Source: Verrucomicrobium sp. BvORR034 (GTDB taxonomy: Bacteria > Verrucomicrobiota > Verrucomicrobiia > Verrucomicrobiales > Verrucomicrobiaceae). From it: a DNA stretch of 64,000 nucleotides. The stretch spans positions 16,608 to 80,607 of the forward strand of contig NZ_BATQ01000045.1 of NCBI RefSeq assembly GCF_000739635.1, in the 5' to 3' direction. Below, piece after piece: positions 54,390-62,962 of the stretch; position 1 is the first letter of the stretch, and every line of letters begins with the position of its first letter. Position numbers and translations under genes: made by a program. The notes under the pieces are model-generated. The model did not search any database, was not told where the DNA came from, and saw nothing but the letters and a program-made list of their open reading frames with translations.

Positions 54390-55198
54390 ACTGGATGTCT
54401 GCGGTGTTTTGGGCGGGGATGGTGGGGCCCTTGCTGGCCGCGCCTGATGCCGGCAGTGTGAAGCTCCTGGCAGTGGACGGGCCCGTGGGCCGCGATGCGA
54501 GGGTGCCGGTGGAGAAATTCATCGAACCCAAGATGGTCATCTCCATGACCTTCCTCGCACCTGCCGGTGAACGGCCCGATCTCAGGGCGAATGTGTATCT
54601 GGACGGAGGCGAGCTGGGTGCCCTGCTGCTGGAGAACCTCCCCTTCCATCTGGCTGACCGGCCCGGGCATCCCGCATTGCTGGAAGGAGACTTTGCTTTT
54701 TCGCTGCCTGCGGACGTCAAAGGGGGGCGGATCAGGCTGGTGGTTCGTTCCGGCCAGTCTGGCAGCCCGGTTGACTCTGGAGAGGTGAGCGTCCAGCTCG
54801 TAGATCGGGACAAGATCAGGAAAAGCCTGCAAGCCCACGAGCGGGCCCAACGATCGCTGGCAGTGTTCGGTCGCGTCCCTGGACTCCGCGAGATGCTGAG
54901 GGAATGGAGAATCCCTTTCGAGGACCTGGGGCCGGATCTGCCGGAACGTGTCTCCAAAGGCGTGCTGGCAGTAGGCGATCTGGAGGGCGCGTTCCGTATG
55001 CCGGACGTGCAGGAGAGCGCCGCCTTGATCCTGGTGAAGAACTCCCTGGATGAGCCTGAGGGGATCAAGGAAATCAAGTCAGACAACCACATGACAATCC
55101 TCGCCAACCGGCGGCAGGCGGGGGAGTGGCGGCATGAGCCGGCACTGCAAAAGCTGCTGCTTCAAGTCATCGAACATCAACTTTCCGATCATGAATAA
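54386..55198 (+). CDS. Exported protein of unknown function
   Basis: The 270-residue product from the ATG at 54386 has a signal peptide (MNWMSAVFWAGMVGPLLAA). The mature part starts with strands (PKMVISMTFLAPAGERPD, ANVYLDGGELGALLLENLP) and ends in helices. It overlaps both neighbours (4 and 8 bases). No family recognised. Confidence 0.7.
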   Translation: MNWMSAVFWAGMVGPLLAAPDAGSVKLLAVDGPVGRDARVPVEKFIEPKMVISMTFLAPAGERPDLRANVYLDGGELGALLLENLPFHLADRPGHPALLEGDFAFSLPADVKGGRIRLVVRSGQSGSPVDSGEVSVQLVDRDKIRKSLQAHERAQRSLAVFGRVPGLREMLREWRIPFEDLGPDLPERVSKGVLAVGDLEGAFRMPDVQESAALILVKNSLDEPEGIKEIKSDNHMTILANRRQAGEWRHEPALQKLLLQVIEHQLSDHE

Positions 55199-56132
55199 GT
55201 CCATCCTGTCCATCTTGTTTCTGCTGGCTGCCGGCTTGACGTTGCGCGGCGCTGAGGCGGATGCCGTGGCACCCGTGACCGTGGCGGTGCTTCCCTTTGA
55301 CGCATCCGACGAGAAGCTCCAGGCCGCAGGAGGGGAGGTGGCGGCCTTGCTCTCTGCCCAACTCACCACCCAGGAGCACCTGTGGGTGGTGGAGCGTGCG
55401 GAGATGGACAAGCTGCTGGCAGAGCAGACGATGAAACTCACGGGGCTGGTGGATCCAGCGTCGGCTGCGCAAGTAGGGCGCATTCTGGGCGCGAGGGTGC
55501 TGGTGACGGGCCGCCTCATCAAGTCTGGAGAGAAGCTCGTACTGGTGGGCAAGGTGATGAGCACGGAAACTTCCCGGGTCTTTGGTGAGACGACCACAGC
55601 CCCTGGTCTGGATGCGCTGGAGAAGCCGGTGCAGGACCTGGCGGAGAAGGTGGGGCAACTCATCACCAAACAACGTCTGGCCCTGGTGCCACCGACGGTC
55701 ACCAGGGAACAGCGCATGGCCCGTATGAAGGAGCAGCTTCAAGGCAAATCGCTGGCTTCTGTGCAGATCGACATCAAGGAGCAGGCCCTGCACCAGAAGA
55801 CGGTTGATCCTGCCGTGGCCACCGAGATGGGAAAAGTGCTGATGGAGCTGGGAGGTGAAGTCGTGGACGCGAAACACAACACGACGGAGGCTGCTCTGCT
55901 GATCAGTGGCGAGGCGTTCAGCGAGACGGGAGCACGGCGGGGACAGCTGGTTTCCAGCAGGGCTCGTGTGGAGCTTCAAGTGCTGAGGCGGTCCGACAAC
56001 AAGGTGCTGGCCGTTGACCGGGAGTCGGGCGTGGCCGTGGACATCGCCGAAGCTTCGGCCGGAAAAGCAGCCCTCCAGGAGGCGGCGCTCAATCTCGTCG
56101 AACGACTGCTGCCGAAAGTGGTGAAACCTTGA
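55191..56132 (+). CDS. CsgG/ALP-like exported protein
   Basis: The 313-residue product from the ATG at 55191 has a signal peptide (KSILSILFLLAAGLTLRG) with no lipid cysteine. The fold signature is TVAVLPFDASDEK, ALLSAQLTTQEHLWVVERAE and AAQVGRILGARVLVTGRLI. CsgG itself is an outer-membrane lipoprotein pore for curli; here the N-terminal nucleotide-free ALP fold is clear but membrane insertion is not. A second lobe (about 180-313) has EAALLISGEAFSETGARRGQ. It overlaps the previous gene by 8 bases. Confidence 0.8.
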   Translation: MNKSILSILFLLAAGLTLRGAEADAVAPVTVAVLPFDASDEKLQAAGGEVAALLSAQLTTQEHLWVVERAEMDKLLAEQTMKLTGLVDPASAAQVGRILGARVLVTGRLIKSGEKLVLVGKVMSTETSRVFGETTTAPGLDALEKPVQDLAEKVGQLITKQRLALVPPTVTREQRMARMKEQLQGKSLASVQIDIKEQALHQKTVDPAVATEMGKVLMELGGEVVDAKHNTTEAALLISGEAFSETGARRGQLVSSRARVELQVLRRSDNKVLAVDRESGVAVDIAEASAGKAALQEAALNLVERLLPKVVKP

Positions 56133-56168
56133 ACCGTTCCTGCATTCGCAACCCCTGACGGCGTCCCC

Positions 56169-59100
56169 ATGAGCACACCCGGACAAATCCTGATGACATT
56201 CATCACCCTGATGTGCTTGTGGGGGGCAACCGGGTTAGGCGCTGAATCGGAATCCGAACCTGTGAAAGTGGCAGTGCTGGGTGAGGGACAAACGCAGAGC
56301 CTGGCGGACCTGCTCATGGTGGAGCTCGGCAGGAATGAAGCCTGCCAACTGGTCGAGCGGGGAGAGCTCCGCCGCCTGGCCGACGAGGCTTCTGTGCAAA
56401 AGTTGAGCGGCGTTTCGCGTCCGGTTGCGCTGGCCCGCCTTGCAGGAGCGGATGCGCTTGTCTTCCTTGAACTGAAGGAGACGGAACCCAAAAAGAGCGC
56501 GGTGGCAGTGACACTGGTGGGCACCAGGGATGGCCGCATCCGCCGCATCGTCTGGGTGCCGGTTGAAGGTGAAGCCAGCACGAGTGCCCGGCTGGCTGCG
56601 GCCCGGTTGCTTCCGATGCTGCCAAGTTTGCAGAGGGGAGCGGCAGACAAAGGGGCGGGGGAGTCCGTGTCGCTGCTGGGATTGCGGGCGCAAGTGCCTG
56701 ACGCGACCCTGGTGGAGCTGGAAACCAACCTCAACGCCCTGTTGGCTCATCGCCTCTCTGCCTATCCAGGGCTGGTCGTGCTCGAACGGTGGAGAATGGA
56801 TGACCTGGTATTTGAAAACAACCTGGCGAAAGCTGCCGCGGAGGATTTTGCCACCGGAGGGCGGCTGGCGTCGGGTTCATTGAAACAAGTAGGCGACGTG
56901 ATTGACGTCCGGCTTGTGGTGAAACGGGCAGAGAGCGGGCCTGGCGTGGTGACGGACCTGGAAGGTGCCGTGTCGCAACTCCCCGAATTGGTGGAGCGTC
57001 TCGCCGGGAAGATCGCCGGAGTGCCAGTGAACGGAGTGGTGCCGTGGAAACCGCAAGAGGAGGCGCGCACCTTTGGTGAACTGGGGGAGTGGCTGATGAA
57101 ACATGGATTGTGGCGGCAGTCCGCCCAAGCCTTTGAGTCTGCTGTGGCCCTGGGGGACCGGCGTCTTCCCACCTTGATTGCCAGGGCTCATGCCTATTCT
57201 CTTTGCGCTTACCCTGATGACCTCCGCTCCGGCTACTCCACGGATGGAGGCTATCGCCAGGGCCTCCTCACGCCGGAATCAATGGGCTATCGTCTGGAGT
57301 CGGCCACCAAAGCAGTGCATGCAGCGGCGGACATCGCCCACCGGGAGATGGATGCCACCGAGCCGAAGCGACCGGGCATGGAGACGCCGCCCCTGCTGGG
57401 CAGGCAGATTCTGCGGGCCGCCCTGTGCACGCTGCGCGGTGCGCATGAACTCAACGTGCACATCAAGTACATGTCGCAGGTCACCGCTTTGCGCGCCGCC
57501 ATGCAGCGGTTGGTGGCGGTGCTGGATGCCGGCCCGATGCGGCAGGACCTCTTTTATCAACTCAACAAGGCCGCGTATGCCGCCTACTGGTGTGCCACGC
57601 CTGCAGACACACTGGCTTACTATCGCACGGTGCTGGCTCCAGGGTATGGGCGGGACATTCGTGACCTGCTCAAAGCAGGCTGGGATAAAAGCCTGCGGCG
57701 GGGCTTCTGCAACGACTCCCAGAGGCATGGTCCGATGCTCGATTTCCCTCTTGAAAACTCCACGGTGGTGGATCGTATGCAGCGTGGCGCAGAGCGGCTC
57801 ATTGACTGGCAGGCACCTGATCAGAATTCGGTGCTGCCGCTCTGGAGGAGTTTCCTCGATTCCTTGCAGGCTTCATCATCCCCCCGGGATCAGGCCGATG
57901 GCCTGGGGTTTCAGATGAAGTCGCATCGGCTTCCGGCTTCACGCATCAGGGATCTGGAGTTGGCGGCGGCCTTGTTCACGCGGCATCGTGCCATGCTGAC
58001 CTCTGCGGATGGCGAGGTCATGCTGGCCGCAATGAAGCCTGACTTTCTGTCTATCGGTGCGCCTCCTCAAAAGCTGGCCCCGGCGCTGAAGAGCATGAGC
58101 GTCTTCCTGAGGGAGCTCTTTGATCAGGCGTCGTGGATCCCTCGCGACTGGATGATCGGCGTTGATTGGATGACTTCGGGGATCGCGAAAGCAGCCTTGA
58201 AGGCTGACGAAGTGGCCCCCTTGTTGAAAGCCATGAATGGCTACCGGGAGCGCACTCGTGCAGATGCGCGATGGGAGGAATTCGATCCCATCATGCGTCA
58301 ACCCATGTCGGCCATTTTCGAGGCGGCGAGGAAGAAGCTGGAAGAGGCATGGCCTGCCGAACAGAAGGCCATCCCCACGCCTGCGACAGGCGTGCCGCCC
58401 TACATAGTGACTCGTTTTTGGAATCCAGCCCGCCATGCCTCAAACGCGGGTTATCGAGGGGCGATCGAGGGCACCTCCGTTTTGCTCACTGGGGGACAGA
58501 TGTGGATCATGTATCTGGGAGGAGGGGTGATCAGTGTGGATGAGCGCACCTTCGAGACCACGGTGTGGGAGGCACCGTCGCGGACTTCCCTCCTGCGCGG
58601 GTTGCTGGAGAGCGTGGTGGTGCAGCCTCAGCACATTTATGTGGCCACACAGGAGGGAGTCTGGCGGTGCAATCGGGATGCGAAGGACTGGTCAAAACTG
58701 GAGCTGCCTAAAACGGTCTATCGATTGCAGCACCTGGCGAAGGGTGTGGGAATCACGTATGGGAATGATCCCTCGATCAGTCGCGGTGTGGGGCAGGGGG
58801 CCGGGGTGGGCATGCTGGATCAAGATCAAGTGCGGTGGATTGCCTCCACCCGACGGCGGCCGGCTGAGCATCCCTTCGACGAAGCCCCGGTCAGGCAGCT
58901 GCTAGGGATATTTCCGGGAACCCGAGGTGAACCCTGGCTTGCCTGGAATCAGGACATTCGAAAAGTGGCAGTGCATCCGTTGAACGCAAAGCTTGATGAG
59001 GGGCTGAAGTTCACGAACTGGCTGCAGGTGGTGTCCTGCGGCGACCGGACGCTGCTTTTCGAGATCTTCCGCCCTCCAGGCGAGTATTTGAAGGTGTCGC

Positions 59101-59594
59101 AGGTGTGGGCTCTCCGTCCAGACCGCGACCAGCCCGAATTGTTGATGCATCATCCGGCGGCGCTCACTCTCCCCGCCGGAACCACGCCGGTGTGGAAGTT
59201 TCCAGATTCCCTTCCGCAAGGTTCTCGCGGATCCTTGACCTATTGTGCGGTGCTTCGCGGGGAGAGTCTGTGGGTTCTCAGCATCGAGAAGGAGAACTTT
59301 CAGGACGTGAAGGCGACGTACACTCTGTGGGGATTTCTGCGGGGGCGGCCAGACCCTGTGAAGGTGCCGCTGCAGTTCGAACTACAGCCAGAAGATCTGG
59401 CAGTGATGTCGAAGGACCCCCTCTCAGATCCCTATGGGAAGACGCTGAATCCAGAGTGCACCCAACGGAATTTTATTGCCGGGGAGCACGGCCTGGTGGT
59501 CACAGGATGGCGGTGTAAAGGAGTCTGGATGTTACCCTGGGAAGAGTTGGACAAATGGATCCGGGATCATGCTGCCATGGGCAGCGTCCGCTGA
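56169..59594 (+). CDS. Giant exported protein with tandem CsgG/ALP-like domains and a propeller-like C-terminus
   Basis: The 1141-residue protein has a signal peptide (ILMTFITLMCLWGATGLGAE). Two ALP-like domains follow: about 30-150 (VKVAVLGEGQTQSLADLL, CQLVERGELRRLADE, LARLAGADALVFLEL) and about 165-295 (LNALLAHRLSAYPGLVVLER, ASGSLKQVGDVIDVRLVVK). A helical middle (about 300-730) may contain TPR-like repeats. The C-terminus (about 740-1130) is strand-rich with blocks like IYVATQEGVWRCNRDAKDW, suggesting a beta-propeller. It starts 36 bases after the single-domain CsgG-like gene. Function unknown; partner of that protein is my inference. Confidence 0.72.
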   Translation: MSTPGQILMTFITLMCLWGATGLGAESESEPVKVAVLGEGQTQSLADLLMVELGRNEACQLVERGELRRLADEASVQKLSGVSRPVALARLAGADALVFLELKETEPKKSAVAVTLVGTRDGRIRRIVWVPVEGEASTSARLAAARLLPMLPSLQRGAADKGAGESVSLLGLRAQVPDATLVELETNLNALLAHRLSAYPGLVVLERWRMDDLVFENNLAKAAAEDFATGGRLASGSLKQVGDVIDVRLVVKRAESGPGVVTDLEGAVSQLPELVERLAGKIAGVPVNGVVPWKPQEEARTFGELGEWLMKHGLWRQSAQAFESAVALGDRRLPTLIARAHAYSLCAYPDDLRSGYSTDGGYRQGLLTPESMGYRLESATKAVHAAADIAHREMDATEPKRPGMETPPLLGRQILRAALCTLRGAHELNVHIKYMSQVTALRAAMQRLVAVLDAGPMRQDLFYQLNKAAYAAYWCATPADTLAYYRTVLAPGYGRDIRDLLKAGWDKSLRRGFCNDSQRHGPMLDFPLENSTVVDRMQRGAERLIDWQAPDQNSVLPLWRSFLDSLQASSSPRDQADGLGFQMKSHRLPASRIRDLELAAALFTRHRAMLTSADGEVMLAAMKPDFLSIGAPPQKLAPALKSMSVFLRELFDQASWIPRDWMIGVDWMTSGIAKAALKADEVAPLLKAMNGYRERTRADARWEEFDPIMRQPMSAIFEAARKKLEEAWPAEQKAIPTPATGVPPYIVTRFWNPARHASNAGYRGAIEGTSVLLTGGQMWIMYLGGGVISVDERTFETTVWEAPSRTSLLRGLLESVVVQPQHIYVATQEGVWRCNRDAKDWSKLELPKTVYRLQHLAKGVGITYGNDPSISRGVGQGAGVGMLDQDQVRWIASTRRRPAEHPFDEAPVRQLLGIFPGTRGEPWLAWNQDIRKVAVHPLNAKLDEGLKFTNWLQVVSCGDRTLLFEIFRPPGEYLKVSQVWALRPDRDQPELLMHHPAALTLPAGTTPVWKFPDSLPQGSRGSLTYCAVLRGESLWVLSIEKENFQDVKATYTLWGFLRGRPDPVKVPLQFELQPEDLAVMSKDPLSDPYGKTLNPECTQRNFIAGEHGLVVTGWRCKGVWMLPWEELDKWIRDHAAMGSVR

Positions 59595-59661
59595 AGAGGC
59601 GGAAGGCGAAATTGTACAGAGCCTCAAAAAGCCTTGTCGAGGGAAGGGCGCTCCCCCTAGA

Positions 59662-59680
59662 ATTTGCGGAATTCGCAAAT
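59662..59680. promoter_or_regulatory. Palindrome upstream of the first superoxide dismutase
   Basis: ATTTGCG (59662-59668) and CGCAAAT (59674-59680) are perfect inverted arms with a 5-base spacer, 17 bases before the ATG. A redox or metal regulator site is possible; I cannot name the regulator. Confidence 0.45.
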
Positions 59681-59697
59681 AACCTGCCTTTGCCTTC

Positions 59698-60441
59698 ATG
59701 AACCGTCGTGCATTTCTCGCCCTAGCTGGAGGATCTATGGTGGGGGGAGTCCATTCCGAAGAGACCACCCCACCCATCGCGCAAGGGGTGCCGTTGCACC
59801 TTGAACCTCTGGCATTCGAGCCAGAAGCACTCGAGCCTTACATTGACGCCCAGACCATGCGCCTGCACTATGAGGTGCATCATGCCGCTTACCTGAACCG
59901 TTTGCAGGCGGCGCTCCGCGAAGGCAACCTCCGGGCCGCGAATGCCTTTTCTTTGATCCGGGGACTCAAGCATCCACCCGCCAGTGTCACCCCGGAACTG
60001 CAGACATCCCTTCGTCAGAACGGGGGCGGGCATGTGAATCACACCATCTTCTGGCGCATCCTCACACCACCGGGCAAGTCTCCCCAGGGACCCCAAGGGC
60101 GTCTCGCGGAGGCGATTCAGAAAGAGTATGGCAGCCTTGATACATTTAAGTCTGTCTTTGCTGCGGCAGCCATGAAGCGGTTCGGCTCAGGTTGGGCCTG
60201 GTTGAGTGTGAGAGAGGATGGGAAACTGATTGTGACCTCGACGCCTGATCAGGATAATCCTGCCATGTGTGGACTGGTGCCAGACGAGGAGTGCGGGCTG
60301 CCCATTCTGGGACTCGACGTGTGGGAGCATGCCTACTATCTGAAATACCAGAACCGACGTCAGGACTATGTGTCGGCGTGGTGGAACGTCGTCAACTGGA
60401 CTCGGGTGGAGCGGAATTTTGCCGTGGTAACCGCCCGATGA
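59698..60441 (+). CDS. Exported Mn/Fe superoxide dismutase, copy 1
   Basis: The 247-residue protein has a Tat-like signal (MNRRAFLALAGGSMVGG). Metal ligands are present: the first His in TMRLHYEVHHAAY, the second in [11 protein letters not shown], and Asp and His in [19 protein letters not shown] and TPDQDNP fit the Mn-type glycine and glutamine positions. The usual HH before the variable pair is HY here. It detoxifies superoxide outside the cytoplasm. Followed by a second copy. Confidence 0.92.
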   Translation: MNRRAFLALAGGSMVGGVHSEETTPPIAQGVPLHLEPLAFEPEALEPYIDAQTMRLHYEVHHAAYLNRLQAALREGNLRAANAFSLIRGLKHPPASVTPELQTSLRQNGGGHVNHTIFWRILTPPGKSPQGPQGRLAEAIQKEYGSLDTFKSVFAAAAMKRFGSGWAWLSVREDGKLIVTSTPDQDNPAMCGLVPDEECGLPILGLDVWEHAYYLKYQNRRQDYVSAWWNVVNWTRVERNFAVVTAR

Positions 60442-60502
60442 TGCTCTGGCAAAAATAAGAAGTCCAAACTCTCACTTTTCTACGTATAGAAGGGGACCTT
60501 CG

Positions 60503-60523
60503 CCTCCTCGATCCAAGAGGAGG
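60503..60523 (+). promoter_or_regulatory. Hairpin masking the Shine-Dalgarno of the second superoxide dismutase
   Basis: CCTCCTC (60503-60509) and GAGGAGG (60517-60523) form a 7-base-pair hairpin with a 7-base loop. GAGGAGG is an ideal ribosome site 7 bases before the ATG at 60531, so the hairpin would hide it. It could instead be a weak terminator for copy 1, but only TTGTT follows. Confidence 0.6.
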
Positions 60524-60530
60524 TTGTTCC

Positions 60531-61307
60531 ATGCTGCTTCTGTGGCAACGCAGGGCAAATCCTTCATTCACACCCTTCCCATTTATGAACCGCCGCAGTT
60601 TCCTTGTTGCTGGTGGAGCCGCCGTCGCGGGCTCCGTGTTGCCGTCCCCTCTGCACGCCGCAGCGGCGTTTCCGCTGGAGCTGGGCAAGTTGCCGTATGC
60701 GCCGGAGGCCCTTGAGCCGCACATCGACGCCCAGACGATGACGATTCACCACGACAAGCACCACGCCGCTTACGTGACCAATCTCAACAAGGCACTTGAT
60801 GCTGCCAAAGTGAGCGGCAAAGACGCTCTTACGCTCATCAAGGATCTCTCTGCCCTTCCGGCAGATGCGCAGACTGCCGTGCGCAACAATGGCGGCGGCC
60901 ACGTGAACCACACCCTCTTCTGGAGCTGGATGGCACCTGCCGGCAGCGGTGCCAAGGGCCCGGAAGGCAAGCTGGGCGCGGCGATCCAGAGCACTTTCTC
61001 AAGTGTCGATGACTTCAAGAAACTCTTCGGTGAAGCGGCCACCAAGCGCTTTGGTTCCGGTTGGGCTTGGCTCGTTGTCAAAGCCGACGGCAAACTGGCA
61101 GTGACCAGCACGCCGAATCAGGACAATCCCTGGATGAAGGGGATCGTGCCGGACAGCGATCTGGGCACACCGATCCTCGGTCTCGATGTCTGGGAGCATG
61201 CCTACTATCTCAAGTATCAGAACAAGCGTCCTGACTACATCACCGCCTGGTGGAACGTGGTCAACTGGGCCGAGGTGGCCAAGGGTTACGCGGCTGCGGC
61301 AGCCTAA
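60531..61307 (+). CDS. Exported Mn/Fe superoxide dismutase, copy 2
   Basis: The start at 60531 is chosen because GAGGAGG lies 7 bases upstream; it gives 258 residues with an 18-residue lead before [16 protein letters not shown]. The ATG at 60585 would start at the Tat-like signal, as in copy 1, but has no ribosome site. Ligand blocks are [24 protein letters not shown] and [17 protein letters not shown] and TPNQDNP again fit the Mn type. This copy keeps the canonical HHDKHH. It ends at a strong terminator. Confidence 0.93.
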   Translation: MLLLWQRRANPSFTPFPFMNRRSFLVAGGAAVAGSVLPSPLHAAAAFPLELGKLPYAPEALEPHIDAQTMTIHHDKHHAAYVTNLNKALDAAKVSGKDALTLIKDLSALPADAQTAVRNNGGGHVNHTLFWSWMAPAGSGAKGPEGKLGAAIQSTFSSVDDFKKLFGEAATKRFGSGWAWLVVKADGKLAVTSTPNQDNPWMKGIVPDSDLGTPILGLDVWEHAYYLKYQNKRPDYITAWWNVVNWAEVAKGYAAAAA

Positions 61308-61342
61308 CCGAAAAAAACCCAGACGAAAAGCCAGAGTCTGAA

Positions 61343-61390
61343 TGAACCCCCAATCCTGTCATAAATTCGACGGGGTTGGGGTTCATTTTT
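61343..61390 (+). terminator. Terminator after the superoxide dismutase pair
   Basis: TGAACCCC (61343-61350) pairs with GGGGTTCA (61377-61384), followed by TTTTT. It lies between the convergent dismutase and histidine kinase genes. Confidence 0.82.
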
Positions 61391-61423
61391 GGAAGCTGAG
61401 GAACTGCCGACCTGGTCGCTGGT

Positions 61424-62587
61424 TCAACGCGAGGCTCTAGCCCAATTTTTGGCGGCCATCGGACGTCGACTTGTCGCCACTGCGATGTCCCGGTGGCGGA
61501 TGGGTATGAAAGAGACCCTGGTGCTGACGGCGGGAAGGGCAGGCGGAGTGGTGGTCGGGAGCGTTACCGTGAAGGTGGCTCCCTTGCTTAATCCCTCACT
61601 GGTCACCTGAATGCTGCCGCCATGCAATTCGACGAGGTGTTTTACAATCGAAAGACCCAGCCCGAGCCCATCGCGCCGTCGGGTGGTGCTGGAGTCGCCG
61701 CGAAGGAAGCGATCAAATACGTGCGGAAGGAGGGCAGAATCAATCCCCTGGCCGTTGTCCGCAATCTTAAAGGTCAAATGCGAGGGAGTGCCCTCCAGAT
61801 GCAGATGAATGCTGCCGCCAGGCGGGGTGAATTTGATCGCGTTGGTGAGCAGATTGCCAAAAATCTGGTGAAGTCGAACGGGGTCTCCGTCAGCCATCGC
61901 AGAACAACCGGCAAGCGATGTGTAAACCAGGACCTTTCTCAAACATGCCTGGGGTTTGAGCATGTCGACGGTGAGTTGGATGACGGCGGCAAGGTCCACC
62001 GGCTGCAGTTCGAGTCGGAGCTTCCCCGAGGCCATCCTGGTTATGTCGAGGAGGTCTTCAATGAGGCGGGACTGACTGATGGCACTCGTCCGGATGACCG
62101 CAAGACCCTGGGCCAGTTCGTCAGGGGTGAGCGGGCCTGATGCGAGGATCTCCGCCCAGGCCATGATGGCTTGAAGCGGGGTGCGAAGTTCATGGGCGAG
62201 TACGGCGAGAAAATGATCCTTGATGCCAATCTGGCGTTTTGCCTCCAGATACTCCGACTCCAGCAAGGTTTCTCCCGCCAATACTCCCGTGAAGTCATGG
62301 GTGATAACCGCGCTGCTGGCGGGGCCCAGTTCACTGGACTCTGGGGAGGATCCTGTTTTTTCCCTCGCAGCGAGACCCACATGCTTAATCGAGGCTGCCT
62401 GGCCGTTCAGGCAGGTGCAATCAGGGACACACCTTCCCAGGCTCGGATGAAATATCCCCAAGACTGGGCCTCGCTCAATCTGCGGCGGTTCAAAGCCCGG
62501 AAGGAACTCCTCAGGCACCCTGTCAGCTTGCGACAGCATGCGGTGGACACCAAAACCGGAAGCGGAAGTGGATTCGTCAATTTGCAT
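61424..62587 (-). CDS. Soluble sensor histidine kinase
   Basis: The 387-residue protein has an N-terminal 125-residue region of unknown type containing a cysteine cluster (RCVPDCTCLNG), which could bind a metal or sense redox state. A HisKA domain follows (FLAVLAHELRTPLQAIMAW) and a HATPase domain (QIFGNLLTNAIKFTPPGG, IADNGQGID, DGLGLGLSIVKHLVELHGG). No membrane segment is seen. No response regulator is adjacent. Confidence 0.9.
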   Translation of the reverse strand: MQIDESTSASGFGVHRMLSQADRVPEEFLPGFEPPQIERGPVLGIFHPSLGRCVPDCTCLNGQAASIKHVGLAAREKTGSSPESSELGPASSAVITHDFTGVLAGETLLESEYLEAKRQIGIKDHFLAVLAHELRTPLQAIMAWAEILASGPLTPDELAQGLAVIRTSAISQSRLIEDLLDITRMASGKLRLELQPVDLAAVIQLTVDMLKPQACLRKVLVYTSLAGCSAMADGDPVRLHQIFGNLLTNAIKFTPPGGSIHLHLEGTPSHLTFKIADNGQGIDSALLPHVFDRFLRGDSSTTRRRDGLGLGLSIVKHLVELHGGSIQVTSEGLSKGATFTVTLPTTTPPALPAVSTRVSFIPIRHRDIAVATSRRPMAAKNWARASR

Positions 62588-62647
62588 TTGGAGGAAGCGT
62601 GAGAGTATCGAACCTTGGAGTTGAACCAGGTTTCGCGCGGGGAGCTT

Positions 62648-62878
62648 TCAGGCCGGGCGGGGTGCCGTACGGGTTGAGGGCACCACGAAAATGGATTCGG
62701 ACTTGTGTCCGGCGATCGCGTCGTCTGACTTCTGTTGCTCATCCGCAAAGTTAGACGGTGCGGGGGCTTCTGTTTCGAAGCGTGTGATGTCCATGGCGTT
62801 CGTGGGCGAAGGATCCAAGCGCGAGGCTGACCAGCCTCGTGGCCTGAAGGTGTGGGGAGGTTTGATGGTGATCTTCAT
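62648..62878 (-). CDS. Possible small hypothetical protein
   Basis: A 76-residue frame from the ATG at 62878 (MKITIKPPHTFRPRGW) to 62648 fills the gap between the kinase and the DUF3300 gene on the same strand. It is hydrophilic and proline-rich, with no signal peptide, family match or clear ribosome site. It may be spurious. Confidence 0.35.
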   Translation of the reverse strand: MKITIKPPHTFRPRGWSASRLDPSPTNAMDITRFETEAPAPSNFADEQQKSDDAIAGHKSESIFVVPSTRTAPRPA

Positions 62879-62962
62879 GGAATGATGATCGCTGGAAGTG
62901 GACTTCGGCGCTATGGGGTGTATTCCCATCGGTGAGTGGGGCGCGAGGTGTTGCCAAGCTGG

